From Casuarius casuarius (lineage: Eukaryota; Chordata; Aves; Casuariiformes; Casuariidae): 64,000 nucleotides of DNA. Below are positions 47,201 to 58,989 of the stretch, piece after piece. Every line of letters begins with the position of its first letter. Position 1 is the stretch's first letter. A model generated the notes under the pieces. It was not told the origin of the DNA. It was given only the letters and a program-made list of their open reading frames with translations, and made no database searches. A program made the position numbers and the translations under genes. The DNA is taken from positions 248,001 to 312,000 of the forward strand of contig PTFA01000301.1 of NCBI GenBank assembly GCA_003342895.1, written 5' to 3'.

Positions 47201-48580
47201 ATAAGAAATAATTGTGTCTTTGCAGTAGTGAATAGTCCAAAGTCTGAAGCTCCGAATTGCTTTTCACAGATTTGAAGCTCACCCTGTGATAAGGAAATTA
47301 GTTTTAACGAAGTATCTCACAGATTTACTATTCCACCTACCTGTTCAACAAACTGATGGAAGTACATAGAAGTTTGTGACCTTTTCCAAAGTTTAGAATA
47401 TCTGTTGTTTACAATTTCTCTGTTCAATGATGACTTGAAAAAATTTTCCATGTATGACATATACATGTAAAGTGGTACAAGCATCAGCAGTGCAGTCTTC
47501 ATCCATGTCTTAATTTGATCAGTTATTTTCTCTTAGAAGACTTAAATACATAAATCTTGCTCATATGTTGGCATTTTTAACATTTTGCATTTTTAGGGCA
47601 TTTCAGTAAGTGCTCAAGGTGCCATGAAATGCAAGATGTAAGCCAACGACAAGCACCTCACAACTGTTAGGTTTGGACCACTTAATAAATGCTTATCTTC
47701 CAAGTAAAAAATTAAGGTTCCTAGAAAACAGTTTGGTTGTCTCCAGTCTGTACGCAGCACATGAGGAGGGTTTTTCAGAGATCACAACTTTTGACTTTAT
47801 CTGTTTATGTTCCAGGGTAGTCCACATCACACATCTGAGCTTGGATATACTCTCAGTCAGAAGAGTATTAAGGGAATGAGCATGTGCGCCTGAGTACATA
47901 GGAAGAGGGAAGAAGGGAGAGAATTGACCACAGAGCTTTCCCTGGGGTCAAAGCAACAAGCAACTTCCTAAACTTTGAACAGGCACAGTAAAAAAGGAGC
48001 TGCCAAAAAAGGCAACATTCATGGATGAAAAAAACCCACTACATCATTTAGAAACATGAAAAGTTCATTAAAAGAAGGGGGCATTGGAGAGATCCTAATG
48101 ATAGTTAAAAGAAAAATCTTACAGAGAAGGTTAAACCATTGGTTCCAAAAGGACTGTAATTTAAGGATGTGCATAGGAGAGACACAATGCGCTTTGTCCA
48201 TAACTGATATGTGGTGAGGGAGAACTCTTTTTCAGATAGTCCTACTATCGGAAAGCTAGTCTGAAAGGATTTAAAGCTATGATCAAATGTGGAGAAGACT
48301 ATACATTAAGAGACAAAAATCAGAGCTGCAAATTACTGAAATGCCAAAGACTATGAAAAAAGTCAATGAAAGAGCAAAACCAGAACTCAAGGACTCTGTG
48401 CTCCCCAGTCCTGTGGTTACAGAACACAGATCCTTCTGTCTCCAGACAGACGTTGCATTTCTTCAAGCAGAAAATAAGCACGGATAAGAGTTCAAAAAAA
48501 GTGAGAGAGGTAACTTGCCTAAGAGAGTTAAATGAGATGACACTGGTCTATTCTCCTTTGTTATTGCATGCTTAATGAAG
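44215..48580. other. Long non-coding stretch
   Basis: Holds a CTATGCTAT duplication near 44932-44953, a small CpG-containing segment at 45155-45185 (GGCGCGCACC) and an AT-rich TATATAATATG region near 46278-46345. No gene or identifiable repeat is seen; frames such as 45072-45293 are Lys-rich noise. Confidence 0.5.
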
Positions 48581-48589
48581 TGTCTGGGT

Positions 48590-51200
48590 AGCTGGAACAG
48601 CTCGTGCAGCATGATCTGATTGTTGTAGTTGCCTGTTTGTTTGCCGTGAGTTATTGTTTTATTTGGCTTTCATTTCTGAGCTGTTTCCCTGGTCTGCTGG
48701 GCAGACGGATGCTGCTGGATTGTGTTTATGAGCCTGTAAATGATTGGGGAACTGCTGCTCTAACGTAAGAGATTATGTGAGAGAGAAAGTGAGGTTGTGC
48801 TGTGCTAGGAAGAGCACAGACTGCCGCAGCATATGATGGTCTTTCTGTGTCCAAAACCCAAGACGACATTTGAATACACAACGCGTTGGTTTTTTTGCAA
48901 AAGCAAGCTAGTCGGTAAGTGTAGAGAAACCCTACATATTGCTCAATGTCTTTCATATCTAATAGCATGTTGAAGGATTCAGCATGGTGAGAAGGTAGTC
49001 AGTGTCTCCAATAGTGGCTTCTTGTAACCACTTACACATGTCCATGAAAAATATGACAAAGAGATTTCATAATGTTACACTTCAGAAGTGTAGCTATGAC
49101 CTCCTATTTAAGTTATAATCAATATTTTTGTTTATGCCAGAATCTGACATTAATCATCTAACTCTGTACTGAAACAATCACCTCTTTTGAACTGAAATTC
49201 TCATGCAAGCAAGAAAAAAACTATTTGGTGTGAGTCCGGTACAAATCTGGACTACACAGCAGAACGTAGGCATTATTTTGTAAAAATTACCTGTTATTTC
49301 TCGAATAATTCAGACTTTGTAGTTTCACCTTTTTGCTTCCTTAACCCTTTTAAAGCCAGACAACATACAGCATAACAGAGTAAGTGTTCTAAAAACAAAG
49401 TAAGGGGGTGAGGTGAGGAAAGGAAGGAGTTTGTGTGATGTATTTTCCTTGCTTAGAGAAAGGAATTGCAAATGCCAGATCAAAAATCTGGCAGCCTAAC
49501 CTTTACAACTCAATGCTTAACCAAGCTCTCCATCAAAAGGTAGTTTTTGTCCTTTGCTAAGGGAATTCAAAACCTGTAACAGTACTGAGGACTACGAGAT
49601 TTCCCTTTTAGTTCTCCTAAAATTAGGTATTACTAATGAGTGCCTTTTGAGATGCTTCCCAAATGGATGCTACAACAAATTCCTGTTCATTACTCAAAGC
49701 GTTTTACCATCAGTTAAGGAACTCTGCGGGCTTAAAAATTCTCCAGAGAAATCTCTCTCCCAGGAAGCATTTCCTTCCAGCAGTCCTTTTGAATAGGAAA
49801 CACAAAATGAAATATGGTTTCTTACAAGAGTAGAGCTTATGCTACTATGCTTTACAGGTCAAAAACAAACTGATCACCAGCAAAAAACATGTGATAAAAC
49901 AAAGAAACATCCTTACACAGAGCTCTTTAGGTACTACAGGTCAGAACATCCAGTCACACCTACTGTACGGGAGGCAACGATGCTAATTCTTAGGCATTTT
50001 ACAACTTTAATGTTAACTTCCTTAAGAGTCTAGTTTGTTGCTCTTGTGTAGGCTGAGTACAACAGTTGTAGCTGAAGTCGTCCAACACATGAAGGAACAA
50101 ATAAGGACAAGGTTTACATCCCAATTTTTCCCTCAATTTATACGAAAAAAGCATTACTGCCTTAGTATGTAAAGGTAAGTGGAGAGCCAAGGATCCTAGA
50201 ATACACCCCTCAGTAATCCTTCAGCCGAATCCTCACGTTCCTACACCGGCCGTTTCGCAGAGCACCCTGCAGTGCTGTTTGGACAACCAGTTATTCCTCA
50301 CTCCTGTCAGCTAAGCACTGGGAAATGAAAAAACTGCATCCAAATGAAACAAAGCAGCATCGACATACTGATAGCCAACTCGCTCTCCCTAAAAGCCTCC
50401 CGTCAGGCTCGTAGGCATGGTGACAGAAGGAATTCTGCTTTGGATCTCTGCTGGAGAACCTCTGAGGTTTTAAACGTAATTGCTCAGCTCTGCTCCCTCA
50501 CAGAATAAAACATTTCATTTAGTATTCCTGTTTAAGCCTGCAGCCATACTAACTGCATCACATGGTCAAAAATATTCAAACCAGCTGCAAGATCTAGATG
50601 AATGAGCCTATGTTATATTTGGTCTTTCTCCATTCCCTCCTGCAGAACTCTTGGACTAGGGAGTGCTACAATATCCCATGTGGGGCCAAGCGCCATTAAG
50701 AGTTAAGACTACAGAACACCTGCAAATTAAGTTGAATGGGCTAGCTATACTATTAGCCCCTTCCATCAATAAATCTGCTTCTGCAAATGATATTTCAGGC
50801 AGTCACTGGGAGACGGTGACACAGTTGGTTTCATTGGCACAGCACACAAGGTTTTATTTGTCAACAAATGGGTTTCATGATCCATCATTAACACTTGATT
50901 GATTGGCCCAGCACTTTGGCAGAATAATTTTTTATCACGCTTTTCTACTGCAGAATGTATTTCAGGAACTATCTTACCCACTGTTTTGCTGGCAGAGGGT
51001 TTCTTGGCAGCAGGCAGAATGTTTCTGTGCAGTCTCTGCTGGTCAGCGTGAGTGTCTGGTAGATAACATGAGGGACTATGTTATGGTTCTGCTCATTACA
51101 TCTGTTTTTGTTATGATCAGATCTGTCCCTCCTCTTATCACAACAAAAACAAGTCTTATAGAGTTCTCTTGCTCGCCTAACATAATCCAGATCTCCTCAG
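48590..51200. other. Non-coding stretch, nothing firm
   Basis: The 48590-48740 segment is mildly G/T-rich and non-repetitive. A few CpGs cluster near 50225-50260. Frames up to 80 codons are unrecognised. Confidence 0.45.
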
Positions 51201-51205
51201 ATATA

Positions 51206-51250
51206 AAAACAAACAACCCCAAAGCCCCCCCAAAACCAAAACCAACCAAG
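51206..51250 (-). repeat. C/A-rich low-complexity tract
   Basis: Runs of C (CCCCCCC), AAAACCAAAACC and AACAAACAACCCC. Read on the minus strand this is the same T/G-rich type as at 30.07 and 11.37 kb. Confidence 0.7.
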
Positions 51251-51259
51251 CATTCTATT

Positions 51260-53370
51260 CCCCAAATTTAAAATATTCACCTTTACAGATTTTCTGTATT
51301 TCTTAGTGCAATAAATAAATTCAATCAGAAGAGAAATACACTAACTCACTGTGACAGATTGGACTCCATCTGTCAAGATTTCATGTTTGATATAGATTGG
51401 AAATTGTAGATAAAGTGGAAATATTCAGGTACTGTTCTTTCAATGAATGTCCCAAAGGGAGATGAAGAGAATGATAAATTGGTTATGGTTACACCCAGAG
51501 CCAAGCCATTGGAAGCCTAATGAAGATCCAGAAGGATTGCAGCCAGGAAAGACAGATGCCTGAGAGAAGAGTGGTGGTGGAATAAGGATATTAGTTTCAA
51601 CTGGGACAGAACAAATATACAAATGACCTTAACTGTTAGCCAAGAAAGCATACACTTTGTCAGCTTGGTTATAGAAGGGGCTGACACTCCCACACATTCA
51701 AAAAAGGATATTTTGAAAACAGCTTAAGAAAGACATGATGAGGTTTACTTAGAAAATATACAAGGGAAGACCACCCAAAAACTGAGAGCGCTAGCCCGAA
51801 AACTGGAAACCTTGGAGACTTCTTTATGACAGACAGCCTCCTGTATGACATTAATCAAATCATTTCATTTCCTTGAGTTTCCACATGTGTGATAAGACAT
51901 TGCAATATCTTTCTTATAGGGCAAGATAAATATACTAGCATGCAAAATATCCAAATACTAACAGGAACATTAAACATTTGGAGAGGTGCAGTGGCTTTTG
52001 CACTAAGAAGTAAGTATCTTCTAGTGAGAGTACAGGAACAAATACTAATTTCACCTAACCAAGACAAAGCAAAGGACTAGACAAAGAATATTTATGCAAA
52101 TTCACTCCAACCTACTGCAAAGAGCTCAGTGACTAAAAGTGACAGGCCAGCAGAGTTAACGGAGGGCACCTGGCTCCTAAGGGACTGCGAGGTGAACCTC
52201 TGACAGACGGCAATGCTGACAAGAGATAGAGGGCAAACGCAACTGATGGGCTGAGCTGACCGTTTGCACTTTGAGATGTACAGTGAATGAATACACGATT
52301 GGGTTTTACTTACATGAAGCTATTTCTCAGGTAGAAGCTCAGTAAATGCCGGGGCTCAGTAAGAATTGAGCATGGGACAAAGACAGTGAAGTTCAGAGAA
52401 GTCTGGAAATATTTTCATGCTGATTTTCACAGCGGTGGCATGATGTCACTCTGGCCCAAACAAGGAAACTGGAATCATAAGTAACATCTAGCTTTCCCCA
52501 TAGGTTATATCAAAAACCAAAACCAGAATCATTGGAGTCCAGGTTTTAAGGGAAAAGTATTTCCTATCACGTGAAATCAATTCTACTCTCTTAAAACGAA
52601 GGAAAGTGGTTCTAACTCTACGGAGGCAGCAGGTGCCCAGGAGCCCAAGGCATCAGGTTCAGGAGAGGAAAAACTGCCTGCAGGAAAGGTCTCAAGTACC
52701 TATCTCTACACCTTTGCAGTTTAATGTATTGCTCACACTTTGCCTTTGGCTCCTTACTCCTCTTCAAAATTCAGTCTTCAGTCACTATAGCAGATTAGGA
52801 GTACAGGATTAAGTAAATGTATCTAGCAACTCATCTTCCCATAGTGAAGCAGTACTCCATCTCTGCAGCCTTATCCTTTCCCAATCACTCAGAAGCTCCA
52901 ACGCTTTTGCTTTATACACATCCTTGCTAAGTCTTCTGCCTCATTATTTATCTTTGAAAACTAAGAGGCACACCACTACTTACATAAGAAAAAAAGAAAT
53001 ATTTATTTATTTAGATATATAAAAGATCTATTAGTAACACTAAAATTCTTCAAGCAAGGCATTGCTGTGAAATGAAAGAAATTAGATAGAAAGAGTACAG
53101 AAAAAACCCCAGATATTTTCCTTGACAAACATAAAAAAGGATATTCCATACCTGCAGTATAAAATGCTATTCATATGTAGATATATTATCTCATATCAAA
53201 GAAAGATAAATGCTACTGTCATAATAAGCATGTTACATGTAATAAGTCCAGTGGTTAGGACTTATAATCTTATCCTGGACATAGCAAGACATTCATTTCA
53301 GAATTATATATAAAGTATAAGGCCAACAGAGCAGCTGTCAAAGACAGGAGACAATTACTATAATCTCTTC
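51260..53370. other. Non-coding stretch, nothing recognised
   Basis: Unremarkable mixed-composition sequence. Open frames are 60-70 codons, in opposing registers around 51855-52080 and without domain content. Confidence 0.5.
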
Positions 53371-53374
53371 AATA

Positions 53375-53555
53375 AGCCACAGACATGTGATAATACCTTC
53401 CTTAGAGATGCCTGATAAATGTGCTTGAAAATAATATAACAAAGCAGCCTCCCAAGCTGTAATATATGTTTGCTTGGACAGCAAATTACAATAATTGAAA
53501 TGTCTGTGATTTTACAGTGCGAGAGTATTGGTTATATAGCAAGATTAGGTTATGT
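53375..53555. promoter_or_regulatory. Candidate conserved non-coding element (weak)
   Basis: A motif-dense, non-repetitive stretch with CAAATTACAATAATTG (from 53482), TGATAAATGTGC and AAGCTGTAATATATG words. An 83-codon plus-strand frame overlaps (53470-53721) but is Ile/Tyr/Leu-rich noise. The call is texture-based. Confidence 0.2.
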
Positions 53556-53559
53556 TATT

Positions 53560-54560
53560 ATTTATCATTTTATCATAGAAATATATTGCTTTAATTTAAT
53601 GATTGAAAAAACCCTGTTACTAGCAGTGATACTGTACCACTGTAACTGCCTAGCAAAGAAAACACAGAAGGTAATAGTCCATGCCCACTTTTATGCTAAT
53701 AGTGTCTTCTCCCTAATTTAGTATCTCTTCCTACTTAATTTGTTTTCTTGTTTCTGACTGATCAAGCTAAGAAATGCACTATGCCACTTATAAAACTAAT
53801 TACTTCTTTTTTTACTCTATCAAAGGCTGATAAGAAACTAAACACCACAACAGGAACTCCAATAGTAATTGGTTTGCAGTGTCACTATGGACCAACAAGC
53901 TTCACATTGAAATACAAACTTTAATTTAACAAACATTATAGACAGAATTGAAAAGCTTTACCCTATCACAGATCTTTGTTAGATGACATCGAGGTGTGCA
54001 TTTTCAGTAAGATGCACAGTGAGTTATGGAAATTACTTGCATTAATAACAACAGACATTGGACACAATTATTGTAAGTACAACAATGAAATTTTCTCCAT
54101 ATAATCATTTCCCAAAGACAGTGTTGCTGATATGCTGCAGATTAAAAGAGAATGAATATAGAGCTAGTGAATGAAAACACCTTAGCAGGTTGTAAATGAC
54201 TTTCTGCATTGATACATATAGTCTCCAAATTCCGGGAACAGGAACAGCAGCAAGAGCTATGGAACCTACGTTTAAATGAGATGCAAGTACAACATTCAAG
54301 TTGGTCCTGGAGTTATAACTGTGGTGGAAGAGGGTATCAGGACTGTGTCTCTAAGCACGCCCAGGAAAACTGAACCCATGATTTCCCTAGAGATGAGCCA
54401 ACGGAGCACCTCAAAACTAGGCAACTGATTGAGCTCCCAGCCACCTTCAGGGCTTAGTATTTGACTAATCAGTGCAGGAGGCCTCCAGGCGGGTATTTCA
54501 GTCACTTCTGAAGATTCCCCCAGGCAGCTTTTGTGGCGCCAGCACAAATGTCTATGCCTC
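53560..54560. other. Non-coding stretch, nothing recognised
   Basis: AT-rich to 54290, then moderately GC-rich. The minus-strand frame 54296-54577 is unrecognised. Confidence 0.45.
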
Positions 54561-54564
54561 AATA

Positions 54565-54970
54565 TGTTGATTAGCATTCTGGATGGAGAGTGCGGCCCTT
54601 CCAGTAACTTCCTGCTGCAAAACTGATAAAATTGTTCATAGGTAAGGCATTTGTAAATAGCAGAAACTGTTCCTGGAGAGGCAGAAATAGTCCTGCAGGA
54701 TAATCTTTTTGCGCATAGCCTAGATAGTTAGGATATGTTTTGTATGTAATATAAGATAATCGACAGTTATAGATCATGCATGTACTGGATTGCTCATGCA
54801 GGACTGCAGGCCAGCCGGATAAAAGAATCCAGCAGAACCGTTTGGGGAGCCTCTCCTCATCCAGCTGAAGCTGCTGCCGCAAAGGCCCTTGCAACACAGA
54901 CTGCTGCTGCCACCCAGACAATGACCAGTATCCTGTGCAAGAGACTTCATTCCTCATGCAAGCATTACCC
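54565..54970 (+). mobile_element. Possible endogenous-retrovirus LTR fragment
   Basis: The block changes from AT-rich 'U3-like' sequence to GC-rich sequence after a TATA-like GATAAAAG (54818-54825). About 25 bases downstream lies GGGGAGCCTCTCCTC, the usual spacing of an LTR TATA box and R start. The GC-rich tail contains repeated CTGCTG words. A TGTTG near 54564 could be the 5' terminus, but I could not fix a 3' CA end or flanking target-site duplication, and no AATAAA is present in the tail. No internal viral genes are adjacent, so if real it is a solo or truncated LTR, not an active provirus. Confidence 0.33.
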
Positions 54971-54997
54971 GATTTCAAAATCCAAAGAAATTAGCCC

Positions 54998-55009
54998 TTT
55001 TTTTTTTTT
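54998..55009 (+). repeat. T12 run
   Basis: Homopolymer immediately downstream of the possible LTR fragment; simple sequence. Confidence 0.8.
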
Positions 55010-55014
55010 GAATC

Positions 55015-57050
55015 AAATTCTCTCTCTGGCCATGATTATCTGTGCAACAGAACCAACAAGTAAAGATCATGTAAAGCATTTCTCATTTTTGAACCTAAGG
55101 AACCTATGAATTCCCAAGAGTACCTGGAAGCATTATGTATTTAGTAATGAGTAAAATAATAGCCATACAGCGTGGAAGAATGGTAAGAATGAATATAGAT
55201 ATACAGGACATGAACTAACCTGTGGTAACTGCCCATGTGTATACTGTTCTCATGCAGTAAGTATAAGACAGATCACCCACTTTGAGTGGTTAATTACCTG
55301 CTATATCCTGTGGAGTAAAAGCATACATGATTGCAACTACTATAGATTAGCTTTTGCTTTGTAAAACTACACCATAATTTATCTTAGGTTAACTGCTTTT
55401 TGTAGTTGATGGTTGAAACTCACTTGGCTCTTAATCTAGTTGGATACTGAATTCTCAACTCCTATTTATAACCAGGGAGCTGTAATCCTGCAGTGATTGA
55501 AACTGCAGGATGATTCAGCGCAGATACTTTGGCTCACATTGTGTTCTCACACACGTGTTCAAATATATGTAAACTCCCTCAAAACTTTCTACTGCTTTTG
55601 TTTTAAAAAAAATATTTAATATTTTCCTTAATATTATTACTACTTATTTTCTTTATTATGTTAGCGTTGCATAATCTCAATCTCTGAATTTTCCAATGTC
55701 ACTCTGGCCTGCAGTAGAAACTGAAGTCAGATTTTTCTCCACGTTAATGATATGTTACATGTCATCATGAAGTGTTCACTAGCAAGATATTTGGGTTATC
55801 TTAAAATTAAGTCCACTTAAGCAGCACCATAGGAAAAAAAAAAAAAGGTTAAGCATTGCAAATGAAAAATATGGTAAATCACCCAGCATTACATACTAAC
55901 CATTGCTCAGTGACAAAACGACAACCACACTGAAATGACTGATGTATTCACTGACCTGCACCCCCTCAGCATATAAACTTTAACAGAAAGATTTCAAGAT
56001 GTTTTTCTTATACAAATTGTTTGCTGCTGCAGACCTAAGACTGCTGAAAAAATTGCTTGCGTATAAATCAAAGAAATAGTCTGAAAAACAACGCAGACAC
56101 TGCAGAAAGGACTATCCCTCATGTGCCCCCACTAGAAGACACACAATTTACTAAATGCTAAGGCACAAACTTTTCTTTAACTTGCCTAATCATACCAGCA
56201 TCTGTTTTTATTGGCACTTTTCCTTGATTATGACAGAATTCTTGTTTCTTTTGTTCTTTATTCTTTTGCACATTGTCTCTTATTACATTAGAACATTTGC
56301 TACTTTATTCCATATTAGTGGCAGGGGAACTGGAGGTTTAAGTCTGAGATAGTCACCTAGCTTTCCACATCGGTAGGATTTAAGAATGACAGCCTGGAGA
56401 TCAAGGGGACTTGACTGCTGGCAGTGGAGCAAAAGTTTTAGGTATACAATTTTTGGAGTTAGGTGGCCAAAGCAGCAGTCAGACCACGAGATTTGTCTCC
56501 TACATTTTTACCCCTGTATTTGAGAAAAAAAATGTTAATATGTATCTCTCTGGGGTTTAGATCATAGAAAAGGTGTATACAGCATTGTTATAGATTTCAA
56601 TTTTTGTGTCTTTTTAATGTCCCAGGTAGGAAATCCTCCATCCTCCATACAGTGATGAAATTATTATTATTATTTTTTTTCTATAGTTCACTGCCTACAG
56701 GATAAAACCAAGTACAGGACAGTGTGGCCTTGACTCCAGATTCAATTTTTCTTCACAGTTCATGGTTCATAAAGAGTCTGCTACAATCCTTAGTCAGAGA
56801 TTACTGCACTGTCCTTTCAACATGTGCAGCATACTGCTGCCTGCTTTCTAGGCACAACCATATAGTTTCATTGCCTTATGGTCGGCCTAAAGCAGCACCC
56901 AGTGCTTCAAAACGTAATCATGGGCTTGGTTTTTTGTAGTTTAAGCTTAGCTTTCTAGCTCAGCTTAGTTTTTCAGCTTGCATGTTTAGGCTCCACTGCC
57001 TGTTCTTGTCAGATATCTAACACTGATTTCCTTTCTATTCTCCTCAGTCT
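55015..57050. other. Non-coding stretch, nothing recognised
   Basis: Includes an A13 run (55834-55846) and an (ATT)n-like patch near 56658-56680. No gene or repeat family is identified; frames are at most 71 codons. Confidence 0.5.
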
Positions 57051-57059
57051 CATCCACTG

Positions 57060-57540
57060 TACAGACAATGTTCATTCAAGTATATGGGACTTAATGTGCT
57101 AATTACTTTAAATTTCTGTTTTAACAAAGAGAATGTTCAAGGCAGTGATAAACAAATGTCTAGGTGAGATGACTCAGAAGTGATTCTGGTGTGTGAAAGC
57201 AAGACAGTCTGGTCTCCTGATAGATTACTGCATTTGTTTCCACTGAACTGCAGCATCATCTACAGAAATATTATGACTATCTAAAGCTCTATCAGCCTTT
57301 TACTTTAACAAGTAAGATAAGTCACCAGCTATATAAATGCACAGTAAGAAACAAAGAGTTTGTTTGGGGAAGTAGAGTGGGAGTGTGGCATGTTTACTAG
57401 TTAAAGATGCCATTTAGGACTCAGTCACTGCTGATATCACGGAACAAATCTAGACAACGTAAAACAATCAGTGAAACCTGCTAATTAAAGTGCAGTTTAA
57501 AGCCAACAATTAATGATCAGGTGCATAATTGCTCACAATA
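57060..57540. promoter_or_regulatory. Candidate conserved non-coding element
   Basis: Nearly 480 bp of non-repetitive sequence with no long open frame. GCTAATTACTTTAAATTTC lies near 57098 and GCTAATTAAAG near 57480. Soon after come the words CAACAATTAATG, GATCAGG and TGCATAATTGC. Homeodomain-type cores at both ends and the absence of simple repeats resemble deeply conserved developmental enhancers. Conservation not tested. Confidence 0.32.
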
Positions 57541-57544
57541 ACCA

Positions 57545-58800
57545 TTCAGAGGAAAATAATATTGCCACACTAAGATATATTGCATGTGATCGGTAGAATG
57601 AAACATAAAATAAAGAGGGCTTTTGCTCACCTCTAGAAACACTGTAAGTTAAAACATAAAACACTCCTGCTAACCATTCATAACACAAAGGGAAGAAAAG
57701 TGAGTAAAAAGAAATGTCTGTGATTAACTCTTCAGCAGGAAAATACGGTAGCAATCTACCAGCATTGATCCTGCCAATATTCTCCTTTTCTATGTCTTTT
57801 TAATTTGATTACATAAGGTAAATCCCACGGCTACAGGATGTTTTGGGATTTCAGATGCTAGACATTATATTTTCTGGAATACTTAATTCACCATCAAATA
57901 TATGCCAGACAAAGGATGTCAGGTATTTTATTCACCTGTGCCAGTGTGTCAGTCCACCTCTTGTTGGCTTCTCTAACTCCTTCACTGTTGTCTCCCACCA
58001 CAACTAACTCTTCTGATTCCCTTTTTATTTCCCTTTTCCTCACTCTCAGTTTTCCTAGTTTATAATGCTATATTCTCAACCGGCTCTCTTGGCTGCTCAG
58101 CACTCTACATCTCTCATCTCCAACTCCATTCTTATCCAATTTCAATCTCTGTGACCTAACTTCTTGGATAAACAAGGATAAATAGCACAGGAAAATGACA
58201 CAACTGGACTACAATTTTGAAGAAAATTTATCCATTTTTAGAAGCTATTACACTGAAAAATAAAATTCAATGTTGGGGCAGAAGGAGAAAAAGAAAAGAG
58301 AGGATTTCTTACCAGATATAAAAAAAAAGACAATGCATCAGCCAGGTGCAAAATGTCTACTATGAAACCAACTAGCAAGTGACACATGTATTTGAAGACA
58401 TCAGGCTATGAAAGAAGGTGGGGAAATAATTCCTCTAATTCCCAGAGTGATGAAAAGTAAGGCAAAATACACAAAGGGACATTATTCTGTGCTTTTCACA
58501 CATCTGCCAGGATGACCATATTAATTTGCAGTTACATATTGTACACTTTTTTTTTTTCAAGCTTAGTAGCACAGTCCTGTCACACACGACTAGACTAGTG
58601 GTCCATCATGACCAGTTCTACTTTCCTGAAAGCCTCACGCCAACAGCACTTACCTCCAAATAAAGTTTGCAAACACTGCTCAGATTGTTCCAAATTAAAT
58701 TGCCCCATTTATATGTTCCTCCAAGCCAGCAATGGTGAGATGTTAAGTTTTCATCTGAAGTACAGCATTCGTATTTCTCCCAAATCAATGGAGAAAATAC
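57545..58800. other. Non-coding stretch with C/T-rich segment
   Basis: Pyrimidine-rich DNA spans about 57945-58160 (many CTCT, CCTT and TCTC words). A T10 run sits near 58548. Nothing gene-like. Confidence 0.5.
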
Positions 58801-58810
58801 CAGAGTAGAT

Positions 58811-58976
58811 CTCAGGGTCTGGAAATCAGGTCACCTAAATCACTGAAGAAAAGCCTCTATACTTCTCTTTGCCTCAGTTTTCCATTGCTAAAGTAGTGAT
58901 AAAATATTGATTTCATCTGTAAAATGCTTTTCTATATTGTGATAAAAAATATTGTATAAGTACTAGACATTACTGG
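58811..58976 (+). repeat. MIR-family SINE remnant
   Basis: Consensus blocks appear in the right order. TCTGGAAATCAGGTCACCT corresponds to the MIR 5' region, then AAATCACT, CTTTGCCTCAGTTTTCC (to 58883), ATCTGTAAAATG (58915-58926) and GCTTTTCTATATTGTGATA. The 3' portion, ending ATTGTATAAGTACTAGACAT, is typical of the amniote form whose tail derives from an L2/CR1-type LINE. The copy is diverged and partly deleted. This is the clearest interspersed repeat in the window and supports an amniote origin. Confidence 0.72.
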
Positions 58977-58989
58977 AGGTTTTAAATGC

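Noticed and set aside
54571..54978. 135-codon minus-strand frame as a gene
   Set aside because: Falls on the possible LTR block and has no recognisable content.
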